Assembly (NCBI RefSeq): GCF_018531375.1
Contig: NZ_JAHBOH010000001.1
Location: 1,798,001 to 1,862,000 of the forward strand
Length of the DNA stretch: 64,000 nt
Direction of reading: 5' to 3'
Origin: Cellulomonas fulva
GTDB taxonomy: Bacteria > Actinomycetota > Actinomycetes > Actinomycetales > Cellulomonadaceae
Made by a program: the position numbers and the translations under genes. Of the stretch, positions 8,425 to 17,256 are shown piece by piece (positions within the stretch are counted from its first letter, which is position 1; every line of letters begins with the position of its first letter). The notes under the pieces were generated by a model. The model made no database searches. It was not told the DNA's origin and saw only the letters and a program-made list of their open reading frames with translations.

Positions 8425-9525
8425 ATGACGTCCAGGACCATCCGTCGCGCTGCCGTCGCGCGCACCAGCGGGCTGCGGGCCGCCGCCCTGCTCGGCGCCC
8501 TCGCGCTCGCCCTGACCGCCTGCTCGGGCGACCCGGAGCCGACGCCCAGCGCGCCGACGCCGGTCACCGTGGGCCCGACGATCGACGCCGACAAGGGTCC
8601 CGTCCCGACTCCTTCGATCGCGCCGACGTGGCCGCTGACCGGCGTCGTGGCCGACGGCGAGCCCGAGAACCGCCCGGCGCTCGCGGTCAAGATCGAGAAC
8701 ACCTCGGCCGCCCGGCCGCAGACCGGCCTCGAGGACGCCGACGTCGTCTGGGAGACGATCGTCGAGTTCCAGGTGTCGCGCTTCATCGCGGTCTACCACT
8801 CGAAGGTGCCCGACGAGGTCGGCCCGATCCGGTCGGTGCGCCCGATGGACCCGCTGATCCTCGCGCCCACGCACGGGCTGCTCGCGTTCTCGGGCGGCCA
8901 GACCGGCATCCTCGAGCTCGCCCAGGCCTCCGGCCTGCAGCTGCTCAGCAACGACGCGGGCGTGCCGGGCATGTACCGCTCGAGCGCGCGCTCCGCGCCG
9001 CACAACGTCTACGCCGACCCCACGACCCTCTGGGACCAGGCGAACTCGACGCACGCGGACTCGCCCGGGACGCAGTTCCAGTTCGCGGCCGACGCCGCGG
9101 GCTCGACCGCGGTGGCCGACGGCAAGGCCGCCACGTCCCTCGACTTCCGGCTCTCGTCCGCCTCCTCGCCGTCCTGGGCCTGGAGCTCGTCCTCACGGAC
9201 GTGGCTGCGGTCGGAGGGCTCGGCGCCCGCGGTGGGGGCGAGCGGCGACCGGCTCTCCGCGGTCAACGTCGTCTCGATCGTGGCCGACCACCCGGACACC
9301 CGGTTCCCCGCGCAGGGCGGCAACCGCGTGCCCACCTACGACCTGGTCGGCGAGGGCGAGGGCACCATCGCGACGGGCGGCAAGACCATCGAGGTGACCT
9401 GGAAGAAGAAGGCGCAGGACTCGCCGCTGCGCCTGTTCTACGACGGCAAGCCGGCGCTGCTGGCGCCCGGCAACACGTGGGTCGAGCTGGTGCCCCGGGG
9501 CTCCGGCTCGCTCACCGTCGGCTGA
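8425..9525 (+). CDS. DUF3048 (YerB-like) domain lipoprotein
   Basis: 366 residues. A basic N-terminus and hydrophobic helix end in a lipobox with Cys at residue 33 (LALTAC), followed by a Pro/Thr-rich spacer, so it should be anchored outside the membrane. The body has DUF3048 features, including a stretch around NRPALAVKIEN, DVVWETIVEF and GPIRSVRPMD. The function is not established. The ATG is preceded by GGGGGGAG (8411-8418), a clear ribosome site, so unlike its divergent neighbour menE it is not leaderless. An inverted repeat (8306-8314 with 8330-8338) lies in the divergent region. A strong terminator follows. Confidence 0.85.
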   Translation: MTSRTIRRAAVARTSGLRAAALLGALALALTACSGDPEPTPSAPTPVTVGPTIDADKGPVPTPSIAPTWPLTGVVADGEPENRPALAVKIENTSAARPQTGLEDADVVWETIVEFQVSRFIAVYHSKVPDEVGPIRSVRPMDPLILAPTHGLLAFSGGQTGILELAQASGLQLLSNDAGVPGMYRSSARSAPHNVYADPTTLWDQANSTHADSPGTQFQFAADAAGSTAVADGKAATSLDFRLSSASSPSWAWSSSSRTWLRSEGSAPAVGASGDRLSAVNVVSIVADHPDTRFPAQGGNRVPTYDLVGEGEGTIATGGKTIEVTWKKKAQDSPLRLFYDGKPALLAPGNTWVELVPRGSGSLTVG

Positions 9526-9565
9526 CGGCGGCCTGACCGGCACCTCGCCGGTGCCCGGCCCGCTT

Positions 9566-9595
9566 GACGGGGTCCACCCTGGGGTGGACCCCGTC
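9566..9595 (+). terminator. Hairpin terminator after the DUF3048 gene
   Basis: A perfect 13-bp stem (9566-9578 with 9583-9595) closes a four-base loop, 40 bases after the stop. No T-run follows, as is usual in high-GC actinobacteria. Confidence 0.75.
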
Positions 9596-9689
9596 GGCGT
9601 CTCGGGGCGCCCTTCGTCGTACCCCGCGGGCGCCACGACGGCACCGCAGGCCGACGCGCCCGGGTCCGTCCGAGGACGAGCCTGGTCGC

Positions 9690-9845
9690 ATGACCACACA
9701 CGACATCCACGAACCCGTCGAGCACGACACCGCGGGGGTCGGCGCCGTCGTCGCGGCAGGCGTCGTCCTGCTGGCGCTCGTCGTCGGAGCGGCCGCGCTG
9801 GTGGCGCAGGTCGTCGACCTGGCCACGTGGGTCGCGACCCCCTGA
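9690..9845 (+). CDS. Small single-helix membrane protein, hypothetical
   Basis: 51 residues. A hydrophilic, His/Glu/Asp-rich N-terminus (about residues 1-15) is followed by one long Ala/Val/Leu-rich helix (about 17-41). I do not recognise a family. Support comes from the good ATG, a GAGGA element (9672-9676) at suitable distance, an acidic/hydrophobic composition that fits a real small protein, and its position after a terminator. The stop lies 18 bases from the menB stop on the other strand. It could still be a chance reading frame. Confidence 0.45.
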   Translation: MTTHDIHEPVEHDTAGVGAVVAAGVVLLALVVGAAALVAQVVDLATWVATP

Positions 9846-9863
9846 GCCGCCCGCGGGTCGCGG

Positions 9864-10808
9864 TCAGTAGGCGTACGGGAAGCCGGACCAGTCCGGCTCA
9901 CGACGCTGCAGGAACGCGTCGCGCCCCTCGACCGCCTCGTCGGTCATGTAGGCCAGCCGCGTCGCCTCGCCCGCGAACACCTGCTGCCCGGCCAGGCCGT
10001 CGTCGGCGAGGTTGAACGCGAACTTCAGCATGCGGACCGCCTGCGGGGACTTGGTCGCGATGATCCGCGCGTACTCCAGGCCCGCGTCCTCGAGCTCGTC
10101 GTGCGGGACCACGTCGTTCACCGCGCCCCACGCGTGCGCCTGGTCCGCCGAGTACTCGCGCGCGAGGAAGAAGATCTCGCGCGCCCGCTTCTGGCCCACC
10201 TGCCGGGCGAGCAGCGCCGAGCCGTACCCGCCGTCGAACGAGCCGACGTTGGCGTCGGTCTGCATGAACCGCGCGTGCTCGCGCGAGGCGATCGTGAGGT
10301 CCGCGACGACGTGCAGCGAGTGCCCGCCGCCCGCGGCCCAGCCGTTGACGAGGGCCACCACGACCTTCGGCATGGTCCGCATCAGCCGCTGCACCTCGAG
10401 GATGTGCAGGCGCCCGGCGCGCGCGGGGTCCACGGCATCCGCGGTCTCGCCCTCCGCGTACCGGTAGCCGTCCCGGCCGCGGATCCGCTGGTCGCCCCCG
10501 GAGCAGAACGCCCAGCCGCCGTCCTTGGGGCTCGGCCCGTTCCCCGTGAGCAGCACCGTGCCGACGTCCGACGACATGCGCGCGTGGTCGAGCACGCGGT
10601 ACAGCTCGTCGACCGTGTGCGGGCGGAACGCGTTGCGCACCTCGGGCCGGTCGAACGCGACGCGCACCACCGGGAGGTCCCGCTCGTCGGACCCCGTGCG
10701 GTCCACGCCGCGGTGGTAGGTGAGGTCCGTCAGGCCCTCGAACCCCGCCACCTCGCGCCAGCGCGCGGGGTCGAACGTCGCGGACACGCGGGCAGGCTCG
10801 GCACTCAC
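9864..10808 (-). CDS. menB: 1,4-dihydroxy-2-naphthoyl-CoA synthase
   Basis: 314 residues, a crotonase-fold enzyme that closes the second ring of the naphthoquinone from o-succinylbenzoyl-CoA. Family stretches are plain: VRNAFRPHTVDELYR, TGNGPSPKDGGWAFCSGGDQ, NGWAAGGGHSLHVVADLT, QTDANVGSFDGGYGS and a C-terminal WSGFPYAY. I chose the GTG at 10808 because TAGGGT lies seven bases before it, within a 45-base gap to the divergent menC. Its length fits actinobacterial MenB. Confidence 0.94.
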   Translation of the reverse strand: MSAEPARVSATFDPARWREVAGFEGLTDLTYHRGVDRTGSDERDLPVVRVAFDRPEVRNAFRPHTVDELYRVLDHARMSSDVGTVLLTGNGPSPKDGGWAFCSGGDQRIRGRDGYRYAEGETADAVDPARAGRLHILEVQRLMRTMPKVVVALVNGWAAGGGHSLHVVADLTIASREHARFMQTDANVGSFDGGYGSALLARQVGQKRAREIFFLAREYSADQAHAWGAVNDVVPHDELEDAGLEYARIIATKSPQAVRMLKFAFNLADDGLAGQQVFAGEATRLAYMTDEAVEGRDAFLQRREPDWSGFPYAY

Positions 10809-10853
10809 GCGGCCCACCCTAGGTGCCAGGGTCGCCGCGCGTAGCCTGGGGCG
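10809..10853. promoter_or_regulatory. Divergent leaderless promoters between menB and menC
   Basis: The whole menB-menC gap is 45 bases. On the minus strand TAGGGT (10821-10816) is seven bases from the menB GTG. On the plus strand TAGCCT (10842-10847) is six bases from the menC GTG. The expected -35 region of each promoter falls on or near the -10 of the other, so polymerase binding could be mutually exclusive. Confidence 0.55.
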
Positions 10854-11825
10854 GTGGTCGCGCCGGACGTCGTCGTGTGGTCGGTCCCGCTGCGCACCCG
10901 GTTCCGAGGGCTGACGTCGCGGGACGGCGTGCTGGTCCGCGGGGACGCCGGGTGGGCCGAGTTCTCGCCCTTCTGGGACTACGACGACGAGGAGTCGTCG
11001 GCCTGGTGGCGCGCGGCGCGCGAGGCGGCCGACCTCGGCTGGCCGGAGCCCGTGCGGGACGCCGTGCCGGTCAACGTGACCGTCCCCGCCGTGGACGCCG
11101 TGACCGCGCACCGCATCGTGACCGCGTCCGGCGGCTGCCGCACCGCCAAGGTCAAGGTCGCCGAGCGCGGTCAGGACGTGTCCGACGAGATCGCGCGGCT
11201 CGAGGCCGTGCGGGACGCGCTGGGCCCGGGCGGGGCGGTCCGGGTCGACGCGAACGCGGCCTGGGACGTCGACGAGGCCGTGCGCCGCCTGGCCCTGCTC
11301 GACCGCGCGGCGGGCGGGCTGGAGTACGCGGAGCAGCCGGTGCCGGGCGTGCCGGACCTGGCGGCGCTGCGGCGGCGCACGACGGTGCCGATCGCGGCGG
11401 ACGAGTCGATCCGCCGCGCGGCGGACCCGCTCGCGGTCGCACGGGCGCACGCCGCCGACGTCGTGGTGCTCAAGGTGCAGCCGCTGGGCGGCGTGCGGGC
11501 GTGCCTCGAGCTCGCGGAGCGGATCGGGCTGCCGGTCGTCGTGTCCTCCGCGCTGGAGTCGTCGATCGGTCTCGCCGCGGGCGTCGCGCTGGCCGCCGCG
11601 CTGCCCGAGCTGCCGTACGCGTGCGGGCTCGCCACGGCGCAGCTGCTCACCGCGGACCTGGCCGCCGACCCGCTGCTCCCGGTGGACGGCGCCCTGCCCG
11701 CGCGCCGCCCGCGACCGGACCCCGCGCTTCTGGCCGAGGCCGCCGCGCCCGCCGCCCTGCGTGAGCGGTGGGAGGCCCGCGCGGCCGCGGTCCGGCTGCT
11801 CGCGGACGCCCGCGAGCAGGCATGA
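10854..11825 (+). CDS. menC: o-Succinylbenzoate synthase
   Basis: 323 residues, an enolase-superfamily dehydratase that makes o-succinylbenzoate from SHCHC. The catalytic pieces appear in order: the KxK motif in TAKVKVA, metal ligands in RVDANAAW, LEYAEQP and IAADESI, and the second-side lysine in VVLKVQP. Length is normal for the actinobacterial form. It is followed seven bases later by menD on the same strand, and its product is the substrate of MenE. Confidence 0.92.
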   Translation: MVAPDVVVWSVPLRTRFRGLTSRDGVLVRGDAGWAEFSPFWDYDDEESSAWWRAAREAADLGWPEPVRDAVPVNVTVPAVDAVTAHRIVTASGGCRTAKVKVAERGQDVSDEIARLEAVRDALGPGGAVRVDANAAWDVDEAVRRLALLDRAAGGLEYAEQPVPGVPDLAALRRRTTVPIAADESIRRAADPLAVARAHAADVVVLKVQPLGGVRACLELAERIGLPVVVSSALESSIGLAAGVALAAALPELPYACGLATAQLLTADLAADPLLPVDGALPARRPRPDPALLAEAAAPAALRERWEARAAAVRLLADAREQA

Positions 11826-11832
11826 TGGCGCC

Positions 11833-13713
11833 GTGAGCTCACCCGCCGTCGCCGCCGCACGCGTGCTGGTGCAGGCGTTCGCGGCCCTCGGCGTCCAGGA
11901 CGTGGTGCTGGCGCCGGGCTCGCGGAGCGCGCCGCTGGCGTACGCGCTCGCGGACGCCGCGGCGCCGGACGGCGAGCGGCCCGAGGGTGCACCCGCGCTG
12001 CGGCTGCACGTGCGCGTCGACGAGCGCTCGGCGACCTTCCTGGCGCTCGGGCTCGCGCGCGGCTCGGCCTACGGGGACACCGGCGAGGGCCCGACGAGCG
12101 CGGCCCGCCCGGTGCTCATGGTGACCACGTCCGGCACCGCGGCGGCGAACGCGCACCCGGCGGTGCTCGAGGCGCACCACAGCGGCGTCCCGCTCGTCGT
12201 CGTGACGGCGGACCGGCCGCACGAGCTGCGCGGCACGGGCGCGAACCAGACCACCGAGCAGGCGGGGCTGTTCGGCGGGGCGGTGCGGCTCGCGCTCGAC
12301 GTCCCCGCACCCGTGGGTCTGCCCGACGAGCCGCGCGACCTGCGCCGTCTGGCGACGCGGGCCGTGGCCGCGGCGACCGGCGCGCGCACCGGCGACCCGG
12401 GACCGGTCCACCTCAACCTCGCCTTCCGTGACCCGCTGGTGCCCGACGACGAGCCGTGGCCGGCCGCCGCGGCCACGGGGCTCGCCGTGGTGCCGGGTCC
12501 GGTGGTGGGCGTCCCGACGAGCACGGGGGCGACTCCGGCGGTGACCGCGCGCGTGACCGAGCGAGCCACCGAGCGGGCGACCGAGCGGGCGACCGAGCGA
12601 GCTGCTGAGCGGACGCACGAGCGGCTCGCCGATCGGTCGTCCCGGCGCGGCGGCGTCCCGACCGTCGTCGTCGCCGGGGACGGAGCCGGGCCGGCCGCGC
12701 GCCGCCTGGCCGAGGCGAACGCCTGGCCGCTGCTCGCCGAGCCGTCGTCGGGGGCGCGCGGCGGCCCGTGCGCGATCGCGGCCTACCGGCTCCTGCTGGC
12801 ACGCGAGGACCTCGGGGGGCGGGTCCGGCGTGTCGTCGTGCTGGGCCGGCCCACGCTGTCGCGGCCCGTGCAGCGGCTGCTCGCGCGCGAGGACGTCGAG
12901 GTGCTCGTCGTCGCACCGCGCGGGGCCGACTGGCCCGACGCCAGCCGCAGCGCGGACCAGGTGCTCACCGAGGTGCCGGCGCGCATGCGGCACGGCCGCA
13001 CCGCCGGCCCGGCCGGCTGGCTCGAGGACTGGCGGGCCGCGGACGCGCGCGCCGCGGCCGCGATCGACGACGTGCTCGACCACGGGCCGGAGGCCGCCCG
13101 CGGCCGACGCTCGCGCACCGGCGCCCGCGTCACCGGGCCGGTGCTCGCGCGCGTCGTGGCCGCGGTGAGCGAGCCGGACGACGTGCTCGTCGTCGGCTCG
13201 TCGAACCCCGTGCGCGACCTGGACCTGGTCGCCCGGTGGGACCGGCCGCCGCTCGTGCTGGCGAACCGCGGGCTCGCAGGCATCGACGGCACGATCGCGA
13301 CGGCCACGGGCGTGGCGCTCGCGCTGCCGCGGCGTCGGGTGCGCGCCCTCGTCGGCGACCTGACGTTCCTGCACGACGTGGGCGCGCTGCTGCGCGGGCC
13401 GCTCGAGTCACCCGTGGACCTGCAGGTGGTGGTGGCGAACGACGACGGCGGCTCGATCTTCGCGACGCTCGAGCACGGCGAGCCCGCGCGGGCGCACGTC
13501 TTCGAGCGGGTGTTCGCGACGCCGCACGGGGCGGACCTCGCGGCGCTGTGCGCGGGGTACGGCGTGCGGCACACGCGGGTGGTGGACGCCGACGGGCTGC
13601 TGCCCGCGCTCGCCGCGCCGGGCACGGGCGTCAGCGTCGTCGAGGTCCGGGTGGACCGGACGGGGCGGCGGGCGCAGGGCGAGCGGATCACCGCCGCCGT
13701 CGCCGCCGGCTGA
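11833..13713 (+). CDS. menD: SEPHCHC synthase (2-oxoglutarate decarboxylase/carboligase)
   Basis: 626 residues, a thiamine-diphosphate enzyme that adds a succinyl unit from 2-oxoglutarate to isochorismate. Recognisable stretches are VLAPGSRSAPLAYA with the following RVDERSATFLALG, the TTSGTAAANAHPAV region, ANRGLAGIDGTIATATG and the ThDP-binding NDDGGSIFATLEHG. An unusual string of xxER tetrapeptides (about residues 237-268) is inserted between the N-terminal and middle domains. I chose the GTG at 11833. CATGAT lies six bases upstream and overlaps the menC stop, so a separate leaderless start may exist. Confidence 0.93.
   Translation: MSSPAVAAARVLVQAFAALGVQDVVLAPGSRSAPLAYALADAAAPDGERPEGAPALRLHVRVDERSATFLALGLARGSAYGDTGEGPTSAARPVLMVTTSGTAAANAHPAVLEAHHSGVPLVVVTADRPHELRGTGANQTTEQAGLFGGAVRLALDVPAPVGLPDEPRDLRRLATRAVAAATGARTGDPGPVHLNLAFRDPLVPDDEPWPAAAATGLAVVPGPVVGVPTSTGATPAVTARVTERATERATERATERAAERTHERLADRSSRRGGVPTVVVAGDGAGPAARRLAEANAWPLLAEPSSGARGGPCAIAAYRLLLAREDLGGRVRRVVVLGRPTLSRPVQRLLAREDVEVLVVAPRGADWPDASRSADQVLTEVPARMRHGRTAGPAGWLEDWRAADARAAAAIDDVLDHGPEAARGRRSRTGARVTGPVLARVVAAVSEPDDVLVVGSSNPVRDLDLVARWDRPPLVLANRGLAGIDGTIATATGVALALPRRRVRALVGDLTFLHDVGALLRGPLESPVDLQVVVANDDGGSIFATLEHGEPARAHVFERVFATPHGADLAALCAGYGVRHTRVVDADGLLPALAAPGTGVSVVEVRVDRTGRRAQGERITAAVAAG
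12541..12636 (+). repeat. 12-bp repeats inside menD
   Basis: Eight 12-bp units code for VTAR, VTER, three ATER, AAER, THER and LADR. The central units differ by only one or two bases. They lie in an interdomain linker of MenD and keep the frame. Confidence 0.8.
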
Positions 13714-13751
13714 CCGCTGCCGGCCTGTCGGTGGCTTCTGATCGAGGGCTT

Positions 13752-13777
13752 CCAGGAACTCCCAGGGAACTCCCAGG
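13752..13777 (+). promoter_or_regulatory. Tandem direct repeats upstream of the HtrA-type protease gene
   Basis: Two perfect adjacent copies of GAACTCCCAGG (13756-13766 and 13767-13777) are preceded by a further CCAGG (13752-13756), giving three CCAGG elements about one helical turn apart. This spacing is typical of OmpR-family response-regulator sites. In mycobacteria the HtrA-like pepD gene is controlled by MprA through direct repeats, so envelope-stress control is a reasonable inference. The site lies 66-91 bases before the start codon. Confidence 0.45.
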
Positions 13778-13842
13778 CTCTGTGAAGGGTGTGCCCAGGG
13801 GCGCGGCGCAGGATGGAGCTCGACTTGAGGAGGACACCCGAC

Positions 13843-15534
13843 ATGACCACCCCTGCTCCCGAGAACCACCCCCAGGCAGCGCCCACCGAGCCGCTGTCGC
13901 CCGTCCCCGCGCCGCCGGCCACCCCGGCGCCCGCCGCGGCGACGCAGCCCCACGAGCCCGTCGCCGCCACGCAGCAGATGGCCGCGCAGCCGCCGTCCAC
14001 GCCGACGTACGCCCAGCCGTACGGCCCCGGCGGCGCGGCTCCGGCACAGACTCCCGCGCAGACCCACGCACAGACTCCCGCTCACGCCCCCGCGGGCTAC
14101 GGCCACGCCTTCGGCGCCCCGCAGCCGCAGCAGGCTCCGCCCGCCCCGCCGCAGGGGCCGTGGGGCTTTGCGGCCGAGGGCGCCCCGGCCCCGCAGCCCG
14201 TCCGCGGCGAGCGCAAGCGCCGCATCTGGATCCCCGTGACCGCGGCGGCCGCCTCCGCGCTCGTGCTCGGTGCCGCCGCCGTGGGCGTCGCCTACGGTCT
14301 GGACGAGGACGGCCCGAGCGCCGGCACCGCGTCGGGCTCGTCGTTCGCCGACCTCGGGCAGACCTCGACCGACACCGTGCCGGTGTCCGGCTCGAACAGC
14401 GACGCCCCGGACTGGGAGGCCGTCGCCGCGGCCGTGCAGCCGTCCGTGGTCGCGATCCAGACGACCACGCAGTCGGGCAGCGCGCTCGGCTCCGGCGTCG
14501 TGATCGACGACGCCGGCCACGTGGTCACCAACAACCACGTCGTCGCCGGCGCGCAGGACGACCAGGTCCAGGTCACGCTGTCCGACGGACGGATCTTCAC
14601 CGCCGACGTCGTGGGCACCGACCCGACGACCGACCTCGCCGTGATCAAGCTCGTCGACCCGCCGCAGGACCTCTCGCCCGCCGCGCTCGGCAGCTCGGCC
14701 GACGTCAACGTCGGCGAGTCCGTGATGGCCGTCGGCAACCCGCTCGGCCTGCAGAGCACCGTCACCACCGGCATCGTCTCCGCGCTCGACCGCCCGGTCA
14801 CGACGCAGGGTGAGGACGGCTCGTCGACCACCGTGACGAACGCGATCCAGGTCGACGCGTCGGTCAACCCCGGCAACTCCGGCGGGCCGCTGTTCGACGC
14901 GCAGGGCCGCGTCATCGGGATCAACTCGTCGATCGCCACGCTCTCGAGCGAGTCGGGCTCGATCGGCCTCGGCTTCGCGATCCCCGTCGACCTGGTCAAG
15001 AACATCGCCGGCCAGCTCATCGACGACGGCACCGCGGAGCACGCGTTCCTCGGCGTCGGCCTGAACGACGGCACGGCGACCGTGGACGGCGTCACGCGCG
15101 CCGGTGCCGTGGTCGAGCAGGTCAGCGACGGCTCGCCGGCCGCGAAGGCGGGGCTCGAGAACGGCGACGTGATCGTCGGCATCGACGGCGACGCCGTCGG
15201 CGGCGCCGAGTCGCTCACGGCGTACGTCCGCTCCTACGCCAGCGGCACCAAGGTGCAGCTCACGGTGGTCCGCGACGGCGCCTCGAAGGACATCGAGGTG
15301 ACCCTCGCGACCAAGGAGGACACCGCGACGTCGCAGGGTGACCAGGGCCAGGGCACGCTCCCGGGGCAGGGCGACCAGGGGCAGGGCACCGTGCCGGACC
15401 AGGGCCAGGGCGACCAGGGCCAGGGCGACCAGGGCCAGGGCGACAGCCAGGGCCAGCAGATGCCCGACCTGCAGAACATGACTCCCGAGGAGCTGTGGCA
15501 GTGGCTCCAGGAGCACCAGGGCGAGCAGGGCTGA
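13843..15534 (+). CDS. HtrA/DegP-type membrane-anchored serine protease with PDZ domain
   Basis: 563 residues. Order: a disordered, Pro/Ala/Gln-rich cytoplasmic N-terminus (about 1-122); one membrane helix (about 126-152); an extracytoplasmic trypsin-like domain with the triad His232 (TNNHVVAG), Asp264 (TDLAVIKL) and Ser346 (GNSGGPL); one PDZ domain (about 395-490); and a Gly/Gln/Asp repeat tail (GDQGQG units) ending in a Trp-containing acidic segment. This is the layout of actinobacterial surface quality-control proteases. The ATG follows a GAGGAGG ribosome site. Direct repeats upstream suggest stress control, and a 14-bp-stem terminator follows. Confidence 0.92.
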   Translation: MTTPAPENHPQAAPTEPLSPVPAPPATPAPAAATQPHEPVAATQQMAAQPPSTPTYAQPYGPGGAAPAQTPAQTHAQTPAHAPAGYGHAFGAPQPQQAPPAPPQGPWGFAAEGAPAPQPVRGERKRRIWIPVTAAAASALVLGAAAVGVAYGLDEDGPSAGTASGSSFADLGQTSTDTVPVSGSNSDAPDWEAVAAAVQPSVVAIQTTTQSGSALGSGVVIDDAGHVVTNNHVVAGAQDDQVQVTLSDGRIFTADVVGTDPTTDLAVIKLVDPPQDLSPAALGSSADVNVGESVMAVGNPLGLQSTVTTGIVSALDRPVTTQGEDGSSTTVTNAIQVDASVNPGNSGGPLFDAQGRVIGINSSIATLSSESGSIGLGFAIPVDLVKNIAGQLIDDGTAEHAFLGVGLNDGTATVDGVTRAGAVVEQVSDGSPAAKAGLENGDVIVGIDGDAVGGAESLTAYVRSYASGTKVQLTVVRDGASKDIEVTLATKEDTATSQGDQGQGTLPGQGDQGQGTVPDQGQGDQGQGDQGQGDSQGQQMPDLQNMTPEELWQWLQEHQGEQG

Positions 15535-15625
15535 CCCCCGCGCCCCGACTGCCCGGCCGGCGCACCCCCTGACGTCGGCCGGGCCCCGCGGAGTCCGTCA
15601 CCCCCCTGGACGGACCACCGCCGGC

Positions 15626-15669
15626 CGAGCCCCGGCCGGATCGGCGACGACCGACCCGGCCGGGGCTCG
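15626..15669 (+). terminator. Hairpin terminator after the HtrA-type gene
   Basis: A perfect 14-bp stem (15626-15639 with 15656-15669) encloses a 16-base loop in which TCGG and CCGA can pair further. It lies about 90 bases after the stop. Confidence 0.75.
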
Positions 15670-15714
15670 ATGCCGTCCCGCGCGCGATGTCCGAGCCGCC
15701 GGCTCCCGCTCGCT

Positions 15715-15801
15715 AGATCTCCGCGAGGTCGTCAGAACGACCGTGCCTCGTCGCAGATCTCTGACGAGCTGCACGGACATCTGACGACCTCGTGGGGATC
15801 T
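15715..15801. repeat. Nested palindrome abutting the menF stop codon
   Basis: Outer arms of 22 bases (15715-15736 and 15780-15801) match at 20 of 22 positions. Inside, CCGTGC/GCACGG (15741-15746, 15771-15776) and CTCGTC/GACGAG (15747-15752, 15763-15768) form a second hairpin. The outer arm ends one base before the menF stop on the minus strand. It may serve as the menF terminator, but its two-storey structure goes beyond a simple terminator. Confidence 0.65.
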
Positions 15802-17142
15802 TCAGTCCGACGAGAGTGCGGTGCGCATGGGCACGAGCTTCGCCTCGGACTCGGCGAGCTCGGCGGCCGGGTCGGAGGCGGCGACGATGCCGCAGCCGGC
15901 GAACAGGCGGACGCGGTGCGGGTCGGCCGGGTCGGTCTGCGCCGAGCGCAGCGCGATGCCCCACTCGCCGTCGCCGTCCGCGCCGAACCAGCCGACCGGC
16001 CCGGCGTACCGCGCGCGGTCCATGCCCTCGAGGCGCCGGATGAGCTCCGCGGCGGCGCGCGTCGGCGTCCCGCAGACCGCGGCGGTCGGGTGCAGCGCGG
16101 CGGCCAGCGCGAGCGACGACGGGTGCCCGTGCGCCTGGCCCCCGAGCACGCCGGTGACGTCCGAGGCCAGGTGGAGCACGTTGGGCAGGTGCAGCACGAA
16201 CGGCACGTCCGGCACGTTGGTCGACGAGCAGAACGGCTCGAGCGCGTGCGCCACGGAGGTGACCGCGTACTCGTGCTCCTCGAGGTCCTTCGACGAGTGC
16301 GCCAGGATCGCGGCGCGCGCGACGTCGGCCTCGTCGTCCCCGGTCCGCCGGATGGTGCCGGCGAGGACGCGGGAGGTCACCAGTCCCTTCTCGGAGCGGA
16401 CCAGCAGCTCGGGCGTCGCGCCGAGGAGGCCGTCGACGCTGAACGTCCAGCACGAGGGGTACGCGGACGCGAGCCGCTGCAGCGCCCACCGCACGTCGAG
16501 CGGCTCCGCGGTCCGGGCGACGACGTCGCGCGCGAGCACGACCTTCTCCACGCGTCCGGCGCGCACCTCGGCGATGCCGGCGGCGACGACGTCGCGCCAG
16601 CCCTCCGCGGTCACGGCCCCGTCGGTGTAGGTCACCGCGCCGGGCGAGGCGGGCGGCACGTGCTGTCCGACGAGCTCGTCGAGCACGGGTGCCGGTCCGA
16701 GGTCGGGTCCCGCCGCCATCGTCGTGAGCCACGCGCGTCCGGCGCGCCGGCCGACCACGACGCGCGGCACGACGATCACGCCACCGGCCGCGGACTCGTC
16801 GTCGAACGCGAACGACCCGAACGCGACCGGGCCGGAGCCGGGCACCTGCACCTCGTCGCGCACCACGGCGCGGGCCAGCACCTCGCGCCACACGGCCTCC
16901 GCGTCGGCGAACCGGGCGGCGCCGGTGACCTCGAGGCGCAGCACCTCACCCCAGGCGACCAGGCCGTCGCCGCGCCGCACCCAGGCGAGCGGCGTGCCCT
17001 CGCGCGCGGCCGGGGGCAGGAGGTCGAGCAGGTCCGCGGGATCGGCCGCGTCACCCGCGCGCGTCGGCAGGTCGAGGGCGACCGTCCGCACGACGAGGGG
17101 GTGGGGGAGCCGGTCCGCGGGCGCGGAGGTCAGCGTGCTCAT
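15802..17142 (-). CDS. menF: Isochorismate synthase
   Basis: 446 residues, a chorismate-binding enzyme that converts chorismate to isochorismate at the head of the menaquinone pathway. The C-terminal two thirds carries the conserved core: [76 protein letters not shown] and [19 protein letters not shown]. The ATG at 17142 was chosen because TACGCT lies seven bases upstream. An isochorismate synthase acting in siderophore synthesis is possible in principle, but the menaquinone context argues for MenF. Confidence 0.88.
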   Translation of the reverse strand: MSTLTSAPADRLPHPLVVRTVALDLPTRAGDAADPADLLDLLPPAAREGTPLAWVRRGDGLVAWGEVLRLEVTGAARFADAEAVWREVLARAVVRDEVQVPGSGPVAFGSFAFDDESAAGGVIVVPRVVVGRRAGRAWLTTMAAGPDLGPAPVLDELVGQHVPPASPGAVTYTDGAVTAEGWRDVVAAGIAEVRAGRVEKVVLARDVVARTAEPLDVRWALQRLASAYPSCWTFSVDGLLGATPELLVRSEKGLVTSRVLAGTIRRTGDDEADVARAAILAHSSKDLEEHEYAVTSVAHALEPFCSSTNVPDVPFVLHLPNVLHLASDVTGVLGGQAHGHPSSLALAAALHPTAAVCGTPTRAAAELIRRLEGMDRARYAGPVGWFGADGDGEWGIALRSAQTDPADPHRVRLFAGCGIVAASDPAAELAESEAKLVPMRTALSSD

Positions 17143-17256
17143 CCCGACCAGCGTATGCCCGCCCACCCGGTGCCACGCGCCAGCCGCTGCGCACCCCCGG
17201 CGTGCACCCGCCGTCGGCCCGTCGTGGGTCCACGCGGGGGGTGGCACGATGGGCGC
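17143..17256. promoter_or_regulatory. Divergent leaderless-type promoters of menF and menG
   Basis: On the minus strand TACGCT (17155-17150) is seven bases from the menF ATG. On the plus strand CACGAT (17245-17250) is six bases from the menG ATG. The second is a weaker match to the -10 pattern. No -35 elements were clear. Confidence 0.45.

Noticed and set aside
6108-8786. Single 892-codon frame covering menA and upstream sequence
   Set aside because: Only its last 289 codons are MenA; the rest is the wrong frame of menE, which is convincing in another frame.
9864-11450. Extension of menB upstream to 11450
   Set aside because: The extra residues run through menC on the opposite strand; the GTG at 10808 has a promoter-like -10 at the right distance and the normal MenB length.
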